From: Fuerstiella sp.
Lineage (GTDB): Bacteria > Planctomycetota > Planctomycetia > Planctomycetales > Planctomycetaceae
Length of the DNA: 47,716 bases
Assembly: GCA_029245955.1 (NCBI GenBank)
Contig: JAQWOH010000035.1
Coordinates: 1 to 47,716, forward strand
Direction of reading: 5' to 3'
Shown in pieces: positions 35,914 to 45,001 of this stretch (the stretch's first letter is position 1; each line of letters opens with the position of its first letter). The notes beneath the pieces were generated by a model. It had not been told where the DNA came from. It was given only the letters and a program-made list of their open reading frames with translations, and made no database searches. A program made the translations under genes and the position numbers.

Positions 35914-37667
35914 CGATGCTGGTCGAACCACGAAAAAATTCCGATACGGGGCGGTCTGGGACTCCCGTCCACTGGAGTCCCCGTCTCGAACCGCTGGGCG
36001 ATCGCCTCGTTCGCGCCGGTCTGCTGGCGGCCGAAGATCTTGAATCGGCCTTGTCCGAACAGTCTTCTCGACAGACGCGTCTCGGTGAGACACTGATCGA
36101 TCTGGGATTTGTATCCGAAGACGAATTGGTACCACTGATGGGACAACACCTGGGTGTCCCTGCGGTTCGACTGCGTGAAGGCCTGATCGACCCGGAGATC
36201 GTTCGGCTGATCTCCCGTCCGCTGGCAGAAAGTATTCACGCGATCGCAATGTTTCGCATTCGTGACACGTTGACGGTGGCCCTGGCGGAACCTCAGGATC
36301 TGACCATCGTGGATGAAGTCGAACGGGTGACCGGACTTCGAGTACATCCCGTTTTCGCATTACGTACCACCATCGAAAAGCTTCTGCCACGATGTTACGA
36401 AGAAGATTTTTCGGTCGACGCCGTCACGGCCGACATAGATCAGGATGCTGTCGAAGTTGAATCACAGACAATCGAAGTCAAGCTGGATGACCTGCAGTCG
36501 ATGGCGGATGGGAGCCCGGTCGTCAGCCTGGTGAACTACGTCATCGTTCATTCCGTTCGTCAGGGCAGCAGCGACATTCACATTGAACCGGGCCAGCAGC
36601 ATTCGATGGTCCGATTTCGGGTCGATGGCCAGTTACGAGAAGTCCTGCGACCGCGCAGCGACATTCATCCTGCGATCGTATCACGCATCAAGGTGATGGC
36701 CAAAATGGACATCGCCGAACACCGCGTTCCTCAGGACGGCAGAATTCGAGTTCGCGTGGAGAACCGTGAAATTGACCTGCGCGTCTCTACACTTCCCACT
36801 GTGCTTGGTGAAAAAGTGGTGATGCGGGTCCTGGACCGTCGCAACGTGACGTTTAATCTGAACGATCTGGGTGTACCCGACCATCAGCTGGGGGATGTTA
36901 AAGATATGCTTGCCCGCCCCTATGGCCTGGTGCTGGTCACTGGCCCGACGGGCAGCGGTAAAACGACAACGCTGTATTCCGCGATGGAACTGATTAAGTC
37001 GGTGCATAGAAATATTGTGACGGTTGAAGATCCCGTCGAATATCAACTGGAACTCATTAATCAGGTGCAGGCGACCGGAAGTCGCAACATGACCTTCGCC
37101 AACGCTTTGCGTTCCATTCTGAGACAGGACCCCGACGTCATCATGGTGGGGGAGATCCGTGATAAAGAAACGGCTGAAGTCGCGATTCAGGCGGCTCTGA
37201 CCGGCCACCTGGTGCTCAGTACGCTTCATACGAATGACAGCTGTGGTGCGGTGACAAGACTGCTGGACATGGGCATCGACAACTTCAAAATCTCTGCATC
37301 ACTCGTCGGCGTCATTGCGCAACGGCTGTTGCGAACCATCTGTCCCAACTGCCGCACCCACTACTATCCCACATCTGACTATCTGAAGATGCTGAATTAT
37401 CAGGGAGACCAGCGTCGCTCTTTCCATCGCGGAGAGGGATGTTCTCAGTGCTATGACACTGGATTTCGCGGCCGACGGGGCGTCTACGAAGTGCTCAACG
37501 TAAACCGGGAAGTCCGTGAGCTCATCTCGCACGAACCGGACATCGAACGACTGCGTGACGCTCACGTAAGAAACGGCGGATCGACGCTGATGTCAGAGGG
37601 CATTCGCATGGCGGAAGAAGGATTAACCAGTCTCGACGAAGCCGCTCGAGTCGCGTTTGCTGAATAG
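35910..37667 (+). CDS. gspE: GspE/PulE family assembly ATPase with MshEN-like N-terminus
   Basis: 585 residues. Two tandem MshEN-like motifs occupy residues 28-80: PLGDRLVRAGLLAAEDL..Q51, a five-residue spacer, then RLGETLIDLGFVSEDEL..H80. They match the cyclic di-GMP binding pattern, except that the leading Arg of motif 1 is Pro and the last Gln of motif 2 is His. The core has Walker A GPTGSGKTTT, Asp box VEDPVEYQ, Walker B DPDVIMVGEIRD and HLVLSTLHTND. Four zinc-ligand cysteines (CPNC..CSQC) lie near residues 480-525. It powers pseudopilus assembly from the cytoplasmic side of the membrane. Its ATG overlaps the STAS gene stop. Confidence 0.95.
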   Translation: MTMLVEPRKNSDTGRSGTPVHWSPRLEPLGDRLVRAGLLAAEDLESALSEQSSRQTRLGETLIDLGFVSEDELVPLMGQHLGVPAVRLREGLIDPEIVRLISRPLAESIHAIAMFRIRDTLTVALAEPQDLTIVDEVERVTGLRVHPVFALRTTIEKLLPRCYEEDFSVDAVTADIDQDAVEVESQTIEVKLDDLQSMADGSPVVSLVNYVIVHSVRQGSSDIHIEPGQQHSMVRFRVDGQLREVLRPRSDIHPAIVSRIKVMAKMDIAEHRVPQDGRIRVRVENREIDLRVSTLPTVLGEKVVMRVLDRRNVTFNLNDLGVPDHQLGDVKDMLARPYGLVLVTGPTGSGKTTTLYSAMELIKSVHRNIVTVEDPVEYQLELINQVQATGSRNMTFANALRSILRQDPDVIMVGEIRDKETAEVAIQAALTGHLVLSTLHTNDSCGAVTRLLDMGIDNFKISASLVGVIAQRLLRTICPNCRTHYYPTSDYLKMLNYQGDQRRSFHRGEGCSQCYDTGFRGRRGVYEVLNVNREVRELISHEPDIERLRDAHVRNGGSTLMSEGIRMAEEGLTSLDEAARVAFAE

Positions 37668-37677
37668 GCGTTGAATT

Positions 37678-38889
37678 ATGGATTTCAGTTACATAGCCAG
37701 AAACACTTCCGGCGCCGCGGCGAACGGCGTGATCACCGCCGATTCTGTTGCTCAGGCGCGGCAGTTGCTGCGCGGTAACGGACTGTTTCCATTGTCACTG
37801 ACATCAACATCGCATTCTACGGTCATTCGGCGCCGCAACTCGCCACGCCGCGGCAAAAAAATTGCACAGACGGAACTGCTGCTGCTGACGTCGCAGCTGA
37901 ACATTATGTGCAAATCCGGCGTGGATCTGGCAGACGCACTAAAGAGCGCGGCAGAAGAATGTGCGAATCCGATTCTGAAGAATTCACTGCAAGTCATATA
38001 CGATGACGTTGCGGCCGGCGATTCTGTCTCCTTCGCACTGCAAAAACACTCCGCAATCTTCGGCGAAACCTACATTGTTGCCATTCAGGCCGCAGAAGCG
38101 TCCGGTCAGATGACTGAAGTTCTTGATCGCCTGACGACGCTGCTGCGTTTTGAAATTCGAATGAGAAATACAATCAAGTCGATTCTTACATATCCGGTCA
38201 TCCTGTTATTTGTAGCACTGATGGTCAGTGCCGCATTAATTCTGTTTGTGCTGCCGCAGTTCGCCACCGTCTTCGAGAATCTTGAAAAACCGGTGCCGCC
38301 TTCAACACAGTTCCTGCTGGATATTTCGGTTCTTGTGCGAAGCCATTTTATGTACCTGGTGCCGGCCCTGATTGTCTTGGCGGCAGGTGTGTGGAAAGCG
38401 ATGACTCTGGACAGCGTAAAGCTGTTCCTCGATGGGCTTTTGCTCAGGATGAAGGGGATCGGACCGGCCATGCAGAGTTTGGCGGCGGGACGCGTGTTCA
38501 CATTAATGGGCACCATGCTGCAGAGTGATATCCCGCTGCTTGAGACATTGGGGCTCTGTCGCACGGCTTCGCGAAATCTTCTGCTGCAACAGTTATTCGG
38601 TCAGCTGGAAGATGATGTCATCCAGGGGCGAGGCATTGCGCCAGGGCTGTCCACCGCCAACTGTATTCCCCGGGGAGCGGCACAGATGATTGCCACTGCC
38701 GAACGCAGTGGTCGCCTGGCGGAAGTTATTCACACGGTGGGCGGATTTTACGAAGAAGAGGGCGAACGGCAGATTCGACAGGCCGTCAAGTTTCTTGAGC
38801 CCGCCATCATTCTGACTATGGGTGTATTTGTCTCATTTGTTGTGATGTCAATTATGCTGCCACTTCTGGACATCAGCAACGTCGGTTAA
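37678..38889 (+). CDS. gspF: Type II secretion / pilus inner membrane platform protein GspF
   Basis: 403 residues with two T2SSF domains. The first has LLLLTSQLNIMCKSGVDLAD and VSFALQKHSAIFGETYI, the second LAAGRVFTLMGTMLQSDIPL and CIPRGAAQMIATAERSG. Three membrane helices are seen near 172-195, 224-240 and 376-396. The N-terminal 40 residues (DFSYIARNTSGAAANGVI) have the usual beta-rich start. GspF anchors GspE and drives pseudopilin extraction from the membrane. It begins 10 bases after the gspE stop, in the same operon. Confidence 0.94.
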   Translation: MDFSYIARNTSGAAANGVITADSVAQARQLLRGNGLFPLSLTSTSHSTVIRRRNSPRRGKKIAQTELLLLTSQLNIMCKSGVDLADALKSAAEECANPILKNSLQVIYDDVAAGDSVSFALQKHSAIFGETYIVAIQAAEASGQMTEVLDRLTTLLRFEIRMRNTIKSILTYPVILLFVALMVSAALILFVLPQFATVFENLEKPVPPSTQFLLDISVLVRSHFMYLVPALIVLAAGVWKAMTLDSVKLFLDGLLLRMKGIGPAMQSLAAGRVFTLMGTMLQSDIPLLETLGLCRTASRNLLLQQLFGQLEDDVIQGRGIAPGLSTANCIPRGAAQMIATAERSGRLAEVIHTVGGFYEEEGERQIRQAVKFLEPAIILTMGVFVSFVVMSIMLPLLDISNVG

Positions 38890-39025
38890 TCACTGCTTCC
38901 TCGCAACTTCCTTAACTACTGAATCAGATACTGGGGCCGCCTGTCAGAAACGACCGAAGTGTTTCAGAACGATCGCTCACCCGTGTTTCCGGGATCCTGG
39001 TTCATGCGTTCAACGGGACAGAAAA

Positions 39026-39280
39026 ATGAAAACGAAAGACTCAAACAGATTGACGATGCTGCTGCTCGGACTTGTGATCGGGTGGTGTGTGAATGCCGTC
39101 ACATCGCTGCCGATGGTAACCGCCGATGTGCGACAGCAACAGGATTCAAAGGTCGCATTTCAAAGTGGAGGCCAAAGATCCGTCGCGATTCTTGAGAAGA
39201 TTTCCAAACAGATCACCACACTTGATCAGCGACTGGCGAAGATTGAAGCGTCGGTCACAGGAAAGAGATCCGGCAGATAG
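39026..39280 (+). CDS. Small membrane-anchored protein of unknown function
   Basis: 84 residues. One hydrophobic segment (TMLLLGLVIGWCVNAV) at about 10-25 is followed by a hydrophilic tail with a heptad-like helix VAILEKISKQITTLDQRLAK, likely a short coiled coil. It lies between gspF and pilM in the same direction, so it may be an accessory component of the platform. GGGACAG is about 5 bases before ATG 39026. No family recognised. Confidence 0.7.
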   Translation: MKTKDSNRLTMLLLGLVIGWCVNAVTSLPMVTADVRQQQDSKVAFQSGGQRSVAILEKISKQITTLDQRLAKIEASVTGKRSGR

Positions 39281-39356
39281 ACGCGAGGCGAACGCCCTGT
39301 TCGACACCACCACTACGAACCCCGTGTCTGTATTTTGAACACAGAACTTCATCGTA

Positions 39357-40420
39357 ATGATCAAACTGTCAACAATCAGAAAACGACGCTCGGCAGGCGG
39401 CAATCGACGCAACACGCTGGGTATCGACATCGGTACCGGTGCCATCAAAATGGCACGCGTGGTGTGGCAGGGCGAACGCTGGACTGTTGGCAATCAACTG
39501 ATTCTGCCGATCTCGACGAAGTCGAGGGATTTTCCCCAGGAAGTCCACGATGGATTTCTGAGCGAACAGCTGAAGCCGTTGCAGGAACGCCCTTTGGCGC
39601 AGCAACACGACTGCGCCTGCGTATTGCCCATGTCACTGACCGATCTGCGTTCAGTTGACGTACCACAGGGCACTGAAAGCGATGTCGAACAGATGGCACT
39701 GGAGTCACTGAAGGATCTCTATCCTGATGACTTTGACGACCGTATTACCGGACTCTGGCGCCAGCACGATGCCGGACCTGACCTGGCTCACGTGGCCAGT
39801 CTGTCGCTGCCGGACATGCTGGCTGTGAGTATCGTCGAACAGCTTTCGGCCTCCAGGCTGAACTGCGGAGCCATTGACGCACTTCCGTTCGCTCTGGCGC
39901 GAGCGGCAGATATGTCACTGACTGGCCGCAGTGATCAACCCATCGCGTTGCTGGACTGGGGCCACACGTCTGTCACATTCGTGATTTCGCACAAGGGCCG
40001 ACCGGAATTTGTACGGACGTTCAGGGAATGTGGTGGTCTTCGTTCAATTGAGGCCATCGCGCAGGGACTTTGTCTTGACCACAGTGATGCCCTGAACGTA
40101 CTGACGACGTTTGGCTTGCCTGGTGATAGCGGCGCCGCGACCGTCGCTGAGACCATTGATTCCCTGATGGCTCCGGAACTCCATCGGATCAGTGCCGAAC
40201 TGCGCAAGACACTGCTTTATCTTCAGCATCACGTCTCGGCACTCGTCCCCTCCCGCCTTATTCTGTTTGGCGGTATGGCTACCATTCCGAACGTGGCATC
40301 CGCTGTCCAGGCTTACAGTGACGTGGAAACGTCGGTCTGGTCTTTGACCGGAGATCACACCAACAGGTGTGATCCTCTGTATGCGGTGGCCATGGCGGCT
40401 TCAGTCGGGGAGCTGTCGCA

Positions 40421-40424
<4 letters not shown>
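39357..40424 (+). CDS. pilM: PilM-like actin-fold protein
   Basis: 355 residues with the actin/FtsA-type fold of PilM. The phosphate-binding strand is TLGIDIGTGAIKMARV near residue 20, followed by SLTDLRSVDVPQGTESDV and a second phosphate loop PIALLDWGHTSVTFVI near 200. The C-terminal adenosine-type motif is LILFGGMATIPNVASAV. PilM binds the short cytoplasmic tail of PilN and connects the inner membrane platform to the ATPase. The stop overlaps the PilN-like gene start by four bases. Divergent from type IV pilus PilM, and the cytoplasmic part of GspL is a functional alternative. Confidence 0.85.
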
Positions 40425-41047
<623 letters not shown>

Positions 41048-41057
41048 CGACAGATCA

Positions 41058-41651
41058 ATGGCGAATCCCAATCTCACACTAAGTCTGAAGCAACGACGCA
41101 TTACGGTTCACTTTGTGGGCCTTGTCGTATCGGCAGCGATCGCAACGGCTGGATCTCTGTTTTGTTCCACCACTTCGAACGAACAGCAGCAGTGGAAGAA
41201 TTCGATCCTTGCTGACTCCGAATTGCTCGAACAGCAGTCGACACTGGTTGCTGCCGGAAAAATCACTGAGCGTGATCTGCACACGATGACGCAAAGACTT
41301 GACGAAGTGACGGCTCTTATTCCGGTCCACCCGGAAAAAGGGCAGTTCCTTGAGCAGGTGTCGAAGCTCGCCGCTGAATCTGTTCTGATAATGCAGAATT
41401 TCGATCCCGGGTCGCCCGAGGAAAATGATCGTGTCCAGCGAATTCGCGTCCTGTTGACAGGCGAAGCCTCGTACAAAGGCATTTGTGCATTTCTGCACGG
41501 TCTGAAAACGCTGCCTCGGCTGACGCACGTCTCAGATCTGCACATCTCTCCGATCACAACAGAAGGCAGGCATCCTGTAAGTATGGAGTTATCAATTTTC
41601 TTTGCCGCTGATTCCCGTAGCGTCGTTACAAGGGTAGCCATCCATGACTGA
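41058..41651 (+). CDS. PilO-like inner membrane alignment protein
   Basis: 197 residues from ATG 41058, ten bases after the PilN-like stop. One membrane helix (HFVGLVVSAAIATAGSLF) is followed by a coiled stretch with many Gln/Glu (EQQQWKNSILADSELLEQQS). The C-terminal part has the PilO ferredoxin-like fold features: EKGQFLEQVSKLAAESVLIM, RVLLTGEASYKGICAFLHGL, LPRLTHVSDLHI. PilO and PilN form the periplasmic dimer of the type IV pilus and T2SS alignment complexes. Its last codons overlap the next gene by eight bases. Confidence 0.82.
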   Translation: MANPNLTLSLKQRRITVHFVGLVVSAAIATAGSLFCSTTSNEQQQWKNSILADSELLEQQSTLVAAGKITERDLHTMTQRLDEVTALIPVHPEKGQFLEQVSKLAAESVLIMQNFDPGSPEENDRVQRIRVLLTGEASYKGICAFLHGLKTLPRLTHVSDLHISPITTEGRHPVSMELSIFFAADSRSVVTRVAIHD

Positions 41652-42342
41652 AACTGAAAGCAGAAACGAAAAAACGAGAATCGCCCTGATTCCAGTTCTG
41701 GGACTGGTGCTTCTGTATGTTCTGATGGGTGGTGAGGACACCAGCGGATCACAGGCCCTTCAGTTGGTGCAGCAACCCGATGCCGCATCCGGATGCTCCG
41801 TACCAAAATCCGATAGCGCGAAGAGTATTGGTGAGGTTATCTGGCCAGGGCGGTCGTTGCAGGAGATCGTCGCACATAACCCGTTCGAACTGATGGACCC
41901 TCGTGCAATCCTGGACGCTGACTTCAAAAGGTACGGTATCAGAGAACAGACACCGATGAAGGAAGTCGACATGGTCGTATTCTTAGAGAACGACGTTGAT
42001 ATTGCAGACGCCATGGAACTGCTGACGGCAGATTCACGGGACTCTGTGGTACAGAACGGGCCGGAGACCAGCACCAAGGATGACGTTATTGCTGTATCGG
42101 ACCCGACGGCTGTTGCCGCAGCAGAAGCAAGGCGGGACAGAATCATAGCGTTTCAACGGCGAATTCGGGAACTGCAAAATACGCCGGTCACGATGTTCAT
42201 GACCTCTGCACGCGGAACATCTGCTCTGATCGGCAACCGAAAGATCGCTGAAGGAGAACTGCTGGAAGACGGAATACTTGCTGTGTCAATCAATCGCAAC
42301 GGCATTACGTTTGAAATTGTTGACGACACGGATTCTCAATGA
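41644..42342 (+). CDS. PilP/GspC-like protein
   Basis: 232 residues from ATG 41644, overlapping the PilO-like gene by eight bases. One membrane helix (ALIPVLGLVLLYVLMGG) is followed by a disordered acidic stretch and a C-terminal HR-domain-like segment: SARGTSALIGNRKIAEGELL and DGILAVSINRNGITFEIVDD, as in GspC/PulC and PilP, which bind the secretin. This is the last recognisable component in the operon, and no secretin gene is present in the window. The resemblance is confined to the C-terminal 45 residues. Confidence 0.75.
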   Translation: MTETESRNEKTRIALIPVLGLVLLYVLMGGEDTSGSQALQLVQQPDAASGCSVPKSDSAKSIGEVIWPGRSLQEIVAHNPFELMDPRAILDADFKRYGIREQTPMKEVDMVVFLENDVDIADAMELLTADSRDSVVQNGPETSTKDDVIAVSDPTAVAAAEARRDRIIAFQRRIRELQNTPVTMFMTSARGTSALIGNRKIAEGELLEDGILAVSINRNGITFEIVDDTDSQ

Positions 42343-42390
42343 AACAGTGCCTTTCAGACATCATTACTCTGCATAACGTCCGGACCTGAT

Positions 42391-42570
42391 ATGCCTAACG
42401 ATTTACCATTGCCTGATGATCTGTTGCATTTGCTGGAAAAACGTCGATCGAGGGAACGGCGCGAACGCCAACGCCGCGCCGCAGAGCCGAATGCTACCGA
42501 CGTACCCCGCGCGACTGAAAAACGATCGGGCGACGATCGCCGGGAAGAAAAACGGCGTCAGGATGAGTGA
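42391..42570 (+). CDS. Small highly charged protein (59 residues)
   Basis: ATG 42391 opens a 59-codon frame beginning LPLPDDLLHLLEKRRSRERR and ending with clustered Glu, Arg and Lys (GDDRREEKRR). It lies 48 bases after the PilP-like gene on the same strand. The strong Arg/Glu repeat suggests an intrinsically disordered or coiled peptide. Not assigned to a family, but codon use is coding-like and the position is consistent with the operon. An antisense frame of 196 codons over the same bases is considered a shadow. Confidence 0.5.
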   Translation: MPNDLPLPDDLLHLLEKRRSRERRERQRRAAEPNATDVPRATEKRSGDDRREEKRRQDE

Positions 42571-42782
42571 ACTGCCCCGCCAAGGTGTACTGACACGCGC
42601 TGCTGCGCCTTGACCGGCGCATACATTCGCCGTGACTGCGTGCGGTATGGTCTGAGCAGCCGGAACCGAGCAGGACCCCCGAATTCCCTGTTTATCTGTG
42701 GGGCAGATGGGCCCAATCCGGCGCCCAATCCGGCGCCCGACCCGCGACAGACGGGCCGTCTGCAGGCCATTTTGAAGGAATC

Positions 42783-42828
42783 TCAGGCCCCCCGGCAGCT
42801 CCGGGGCCATCGCTGCCGGGGGGCCTGA
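42783..42828 (+). terminator. Strong GC-rich hairpin (17-bp perfect stem), terminator-like
   Basis: The arm 42783-42799 (TCAGGCCCCCCGGCAGC) is the exact reverse complement of 42812-42828, with a 12-base loop. No T-run follows, so it may be a rho-independent-like terminator without the T-tract or a structured RNA element between the pilus operon and acpP. Confidence 0.55.
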
Positions 42829-42856
42829 TCTGAGAATCCCGTAACTCACAGGGCTG

Positions 42857-42891
42857 ATCGGGTTTACACAATTTCTTAAACCCGATATATC
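42857..42891 (+). promoter_or_regulatory. Putative acpP promoter overlapped by an inverted repeat (operator-like)
   Basis: TTTACA (42863-42868) and TATATC (42886-42891) are 17 bases apart, a plausible sigma-70 promoter about 120 bases before acpP. ATCGGGTTT (42857-42865) and AAACCCGAT (42878-42886) are perfect reverse complements separated by 12 bases; the pair spans -35 to -10, as expected for a repressor or activator site. Seen directly in sequence; function inferred. Confidence 0.5.
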
Positions 42892-43009
42892 TTCCCAACT
42901 GAAGTTCGGAGCGACTGTTTCCGAAAGCAATGCTGCATCGATACTAATATCTGATTTCGTACCAGACGTCGGTGCGCGAAGATCGGAAAACACACCGGAG
43001 GAGACTTAA

Positions 43010-43240
43010 GTGGCTGTCGAAGAAGAAGTAATCGGAATTGTCAGCGACCAGCTGGATACACCCAAAGAAGATATCGCTCGTGAAAGTTCGTTTGTGGACG
43101 ATCTGAAGGCGGATTCACTCGACATTGTCGAGCTTGTGATGGCTCTCGAAGACGAGTTTGACATCAAGATCCCAGATGAAGACTACGACAAAATCAAGAC
43201 TGTAGGCGACGTAATCAATTACGTTGAGTCGAAGTCCTGA
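43010..43240 (+). CDS. acpP: Acyl carrier protein
   Basis: 76 residues from GTG 43010, with GGAGGAG about 7 bases upstream, a strong ribosome site as expected for an abundant protein. The phosphopantetheine attachment Ser is S36 in [17 protein letters not shown], followed by the acidic recognition helix and [20 protein letters not shown]. It carries acyl intermediates in fatty acid synthesis in the cytosol. The fabF gene begins four bases after its stop. The palindromic site upstream may regulate it. Confidence 0.97.
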   Translation: MAVEEEVIGIVSDQLDTPKEDIARESSFVDDLKADSLDIVELVMALEDEFDIKIPDEDYDKIKTVGDVINYVESKS

Positions 43241-43243
43241 TTG

Positions 43244-44491
43244 ATGTCCCGACGCAGGGTTGTTGTCACGGGGACGGCAGCCGTCACCGCTCTTGGATGT
43301 GACCTTCCCGACGTGTGGAACAGCGTATGCAAAGGTCACAGTGGAGTTACCCTGTTGCAGAGATTCGACTGCAGCGGGGTTCCTGTGCGCATTGGCGGTG
43401 AGATCGCGGACTTTGACGCGCATGCTCAGATAGAAATCGAAAGCAAGGTGGTGCGCCGCATGGACCGCTTTGCTCAGTTTGCAGTTGTTGCCGCTGATAA
43501 AGCCGTCCGCCAAAGTAACATCGACTTCTCAATGGTTGATCCCTGCCGTTGCGGAGTTCTGATTGGCAGTAGTGTCGGTGGTCTGGACGAAGTTGAGAAT
43601 CAGCACTCGATTCTGTTTCAACGGGGGCCGGAACGAGTATCTGCGTTCATGATTCCCCGGATCATGATCAACTCTGCCAGCGGAAACGTTTCGATACGTT
43701 GGGGGCTTCGCGGTCCCAGTTCCGCAGTGGCCGCAGGCTGTGCGTCCGGGACTCAAGCGATCGGCAACGCCTACCGAATGATTCAGTCGGGAATGGCTGA
43801 TGTCATGATCACCGGTGGAGCTGAAGCTCCATTGACTCCGCTGGGAATTTCCGGGTTCGCCCGCACGACGACGGTTTCGTCAGCGAACCAGACGCCGGAG
43901 GTTGCCAGTCGACCTTTCGATCGTGACCGGGACGGTTTTGTGCTGGCCGAAGGAGCCGGCATACTGCTGATCGAGGAACTGGAGTCGGCGAGAAAACGGC
44001 GAGCTCAGATTCTGGCTGAAGTCGTCGGGTACAGCCAGAATGCAGACGGCACGCATCTGATTGCTCCTGACAGGACATGTGCTGCCGCTGCCCGGACCAT
44101 GCAGGCTGCGTTGCGGGATGCTCAGCTGAACGCTGAGCAGGTTGATTATATCAATGCCCACGGAACAGGAAGTCCACATGGCGACCATGCGGAGTTCGTG
44201 GCAATTCAGTCCGTCTTCGCTGCTCATGCTGGCGAAGTCGCGGTGTCCAGCACAAAAGGACAGTTAGGTCATTTGCTGGGCGCTTCGGGCGGTGTCGAAT
44301 CCGCATTCTGCGTGCGGGCAATTGAAACTCAGACCGCTCCGCCGTCAGTTAATCTCGATATGCCCGACGATGGCTGTTATCTCGATTTTATACAGGATTC
44401 GGCCCGCACCATGCCCATTCGCGTGGCGATGAAGAACAGCTTTGCCTTTGGCGGTCACAATGCCTGCCTTGTCTACGCCGCACCTGGTTAG
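43244..44491 (+). CDS. fabF: Beta-ketoacyl-ACP synthase II
   Basis: About 415 residues from ATG 43244, four bases after acpP. All condensing-enzyme residues are present: the Cys in SAVAAGCASGTQAI, the His in YINAHGTGSPHGD, and the Lys/His of SSTKGQLGHLLGASG, plus the C-terminal glycine loop NSFAFGGHNACLV. The gating loop reads AFGG instead of GFGG of the E. coli enzyme, which may affect chain-length choice. It elongates fatty acids by condensing malonyl-ACP with acyl-ACP. Its neighbours madLM suggest a link with malonate uptake. A TTG three bases earlier is a possible but unlikely start. Confidence 0.96.
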   Translation: MSRRRVVVTGTAAVTALGCDLPDVWNSVCKGHSGVTLLQRFDCSGVPVRIGGEIADFDAHAQIEIESKVVRRMDRFAQFAVVAADKAVRQSNIDFSMVDPCRCGVLIGSSVGGLDEVENQHSILFQRGPERVSAFMIPRIMINSASGNVSIRWGLRGPSSAVAAGCASGTQAIGNAYRMIQSGMADVMITGGAEAPLTPLGISGFARTTTVSSANQTPEVASRPFDRDRDGFVLAEGAGILLIEELESARKRRAQILAEVVGYSQNADGTHLIAPDRTCAAAARTMQAALRDAQLNAEQVDYINAHGTGSPHGDHAEFVAIQSVFAAHAGEVAVSSTKGQLGHLLGASGGVESAFCVRAIETQTAPPSVNLDMPDDGCYLDFIQDSARTMPIRVAMKNSFAFGGHNACLVYAAPG

Positions 44492-44596
44492 AATAATCCG
44501 TCCAGCAATGTTCGGACGCCACAATCCCTCGCAACTGCGATCGCTGGCCGAAGAACGGTGTGTCCGTTAAAACCCGGCAGAAAGGCGGGAATCGAA

Positions 44597-45001
44597 ATGG
44601 CGATTTATGGAACCGCTCTGCTGTCGATCTGTCTGCTGAGCGGATTGATTGCCGGCAAATTGCTGGGAATTCTTGTGGGTGTTGAGGCAAATGTCGGCGG
44701 GGTCGGCATCGCGATGCTGCTGCTGATTCTGACCTGTGATCATCTGCAGCAGTCCGGGCGGATCCAGCCTCCCAGCAAGAGCGGCATTGTCTTCTGGAGT
44801 GCCATATACATCCCGATCGTCGTCGCGATGGCGGCCAGTCAGAATGTGCTGGCGGCAATTACAGGTGGCGCTGTCGCAGTTGTTGCGGGCGTACTGACCG
44901 TTGTCGCCAGCTTTGCGATGGTGCCGCTGATCGGTCGTCTGGGGGAATCAGACACCGATCCCCCGCGGTCCGGAACCAGCTGGCCGAGAGATCCGGAATG
45001 A
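44597..45001 (+). CDS. madL: Malonate transporter subunit MadL
   Basis: 134 residues from ATG 44597 with GGCGGGAA upstream; the frame to 44558 is discounted. Four hydrophobic helices and the motif LVGVEANVGGVGIAMLLLIL match MadL, the small subunit of the sodium-dependent malonate transporter of Malonomonas rubra. It shares an ATGA overlap with madM, so the two are translationally coupled. No malonyl-CoA synthetase or malonate decarboxylase gene is visible in the window. The last 25 residues are hydrophilic. Confidence 0.9.
   Translation: MAIYGTALLSICLLSGLIAGKLLGILVGVEANVGGVGIAMLLLILTCDHLQQSGRIQPPSKSGIVFWSAIYIPIVVAMAASQNVLAAITGGAVAVVAGVLTVVASFAMVPLIGRLGESDTDPPRSGTSWPRDPE

Larger units (their letters stand above)
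42571..43009. other. GC-rich structured stretch and acpP leader
   Basis: About 440 bases with no supported gene. It holds a repeated GCCCAATCCGGC unit near 42715-42740, an inverted repeat at 42748-42762 (CAGACGG-G-CCGTCTG), the strong hairpin at 42783-42828, and the promoter-like and operator-like elements at 42857-42891. Confidence 0.5.

Noticed and set aside
42403..42993. 196-codon ORF on the minus strand
   Set aside because: It is antisense to the small plus-strand ORF and the structured block, has low-complexity composition and no domain or ribosome site.
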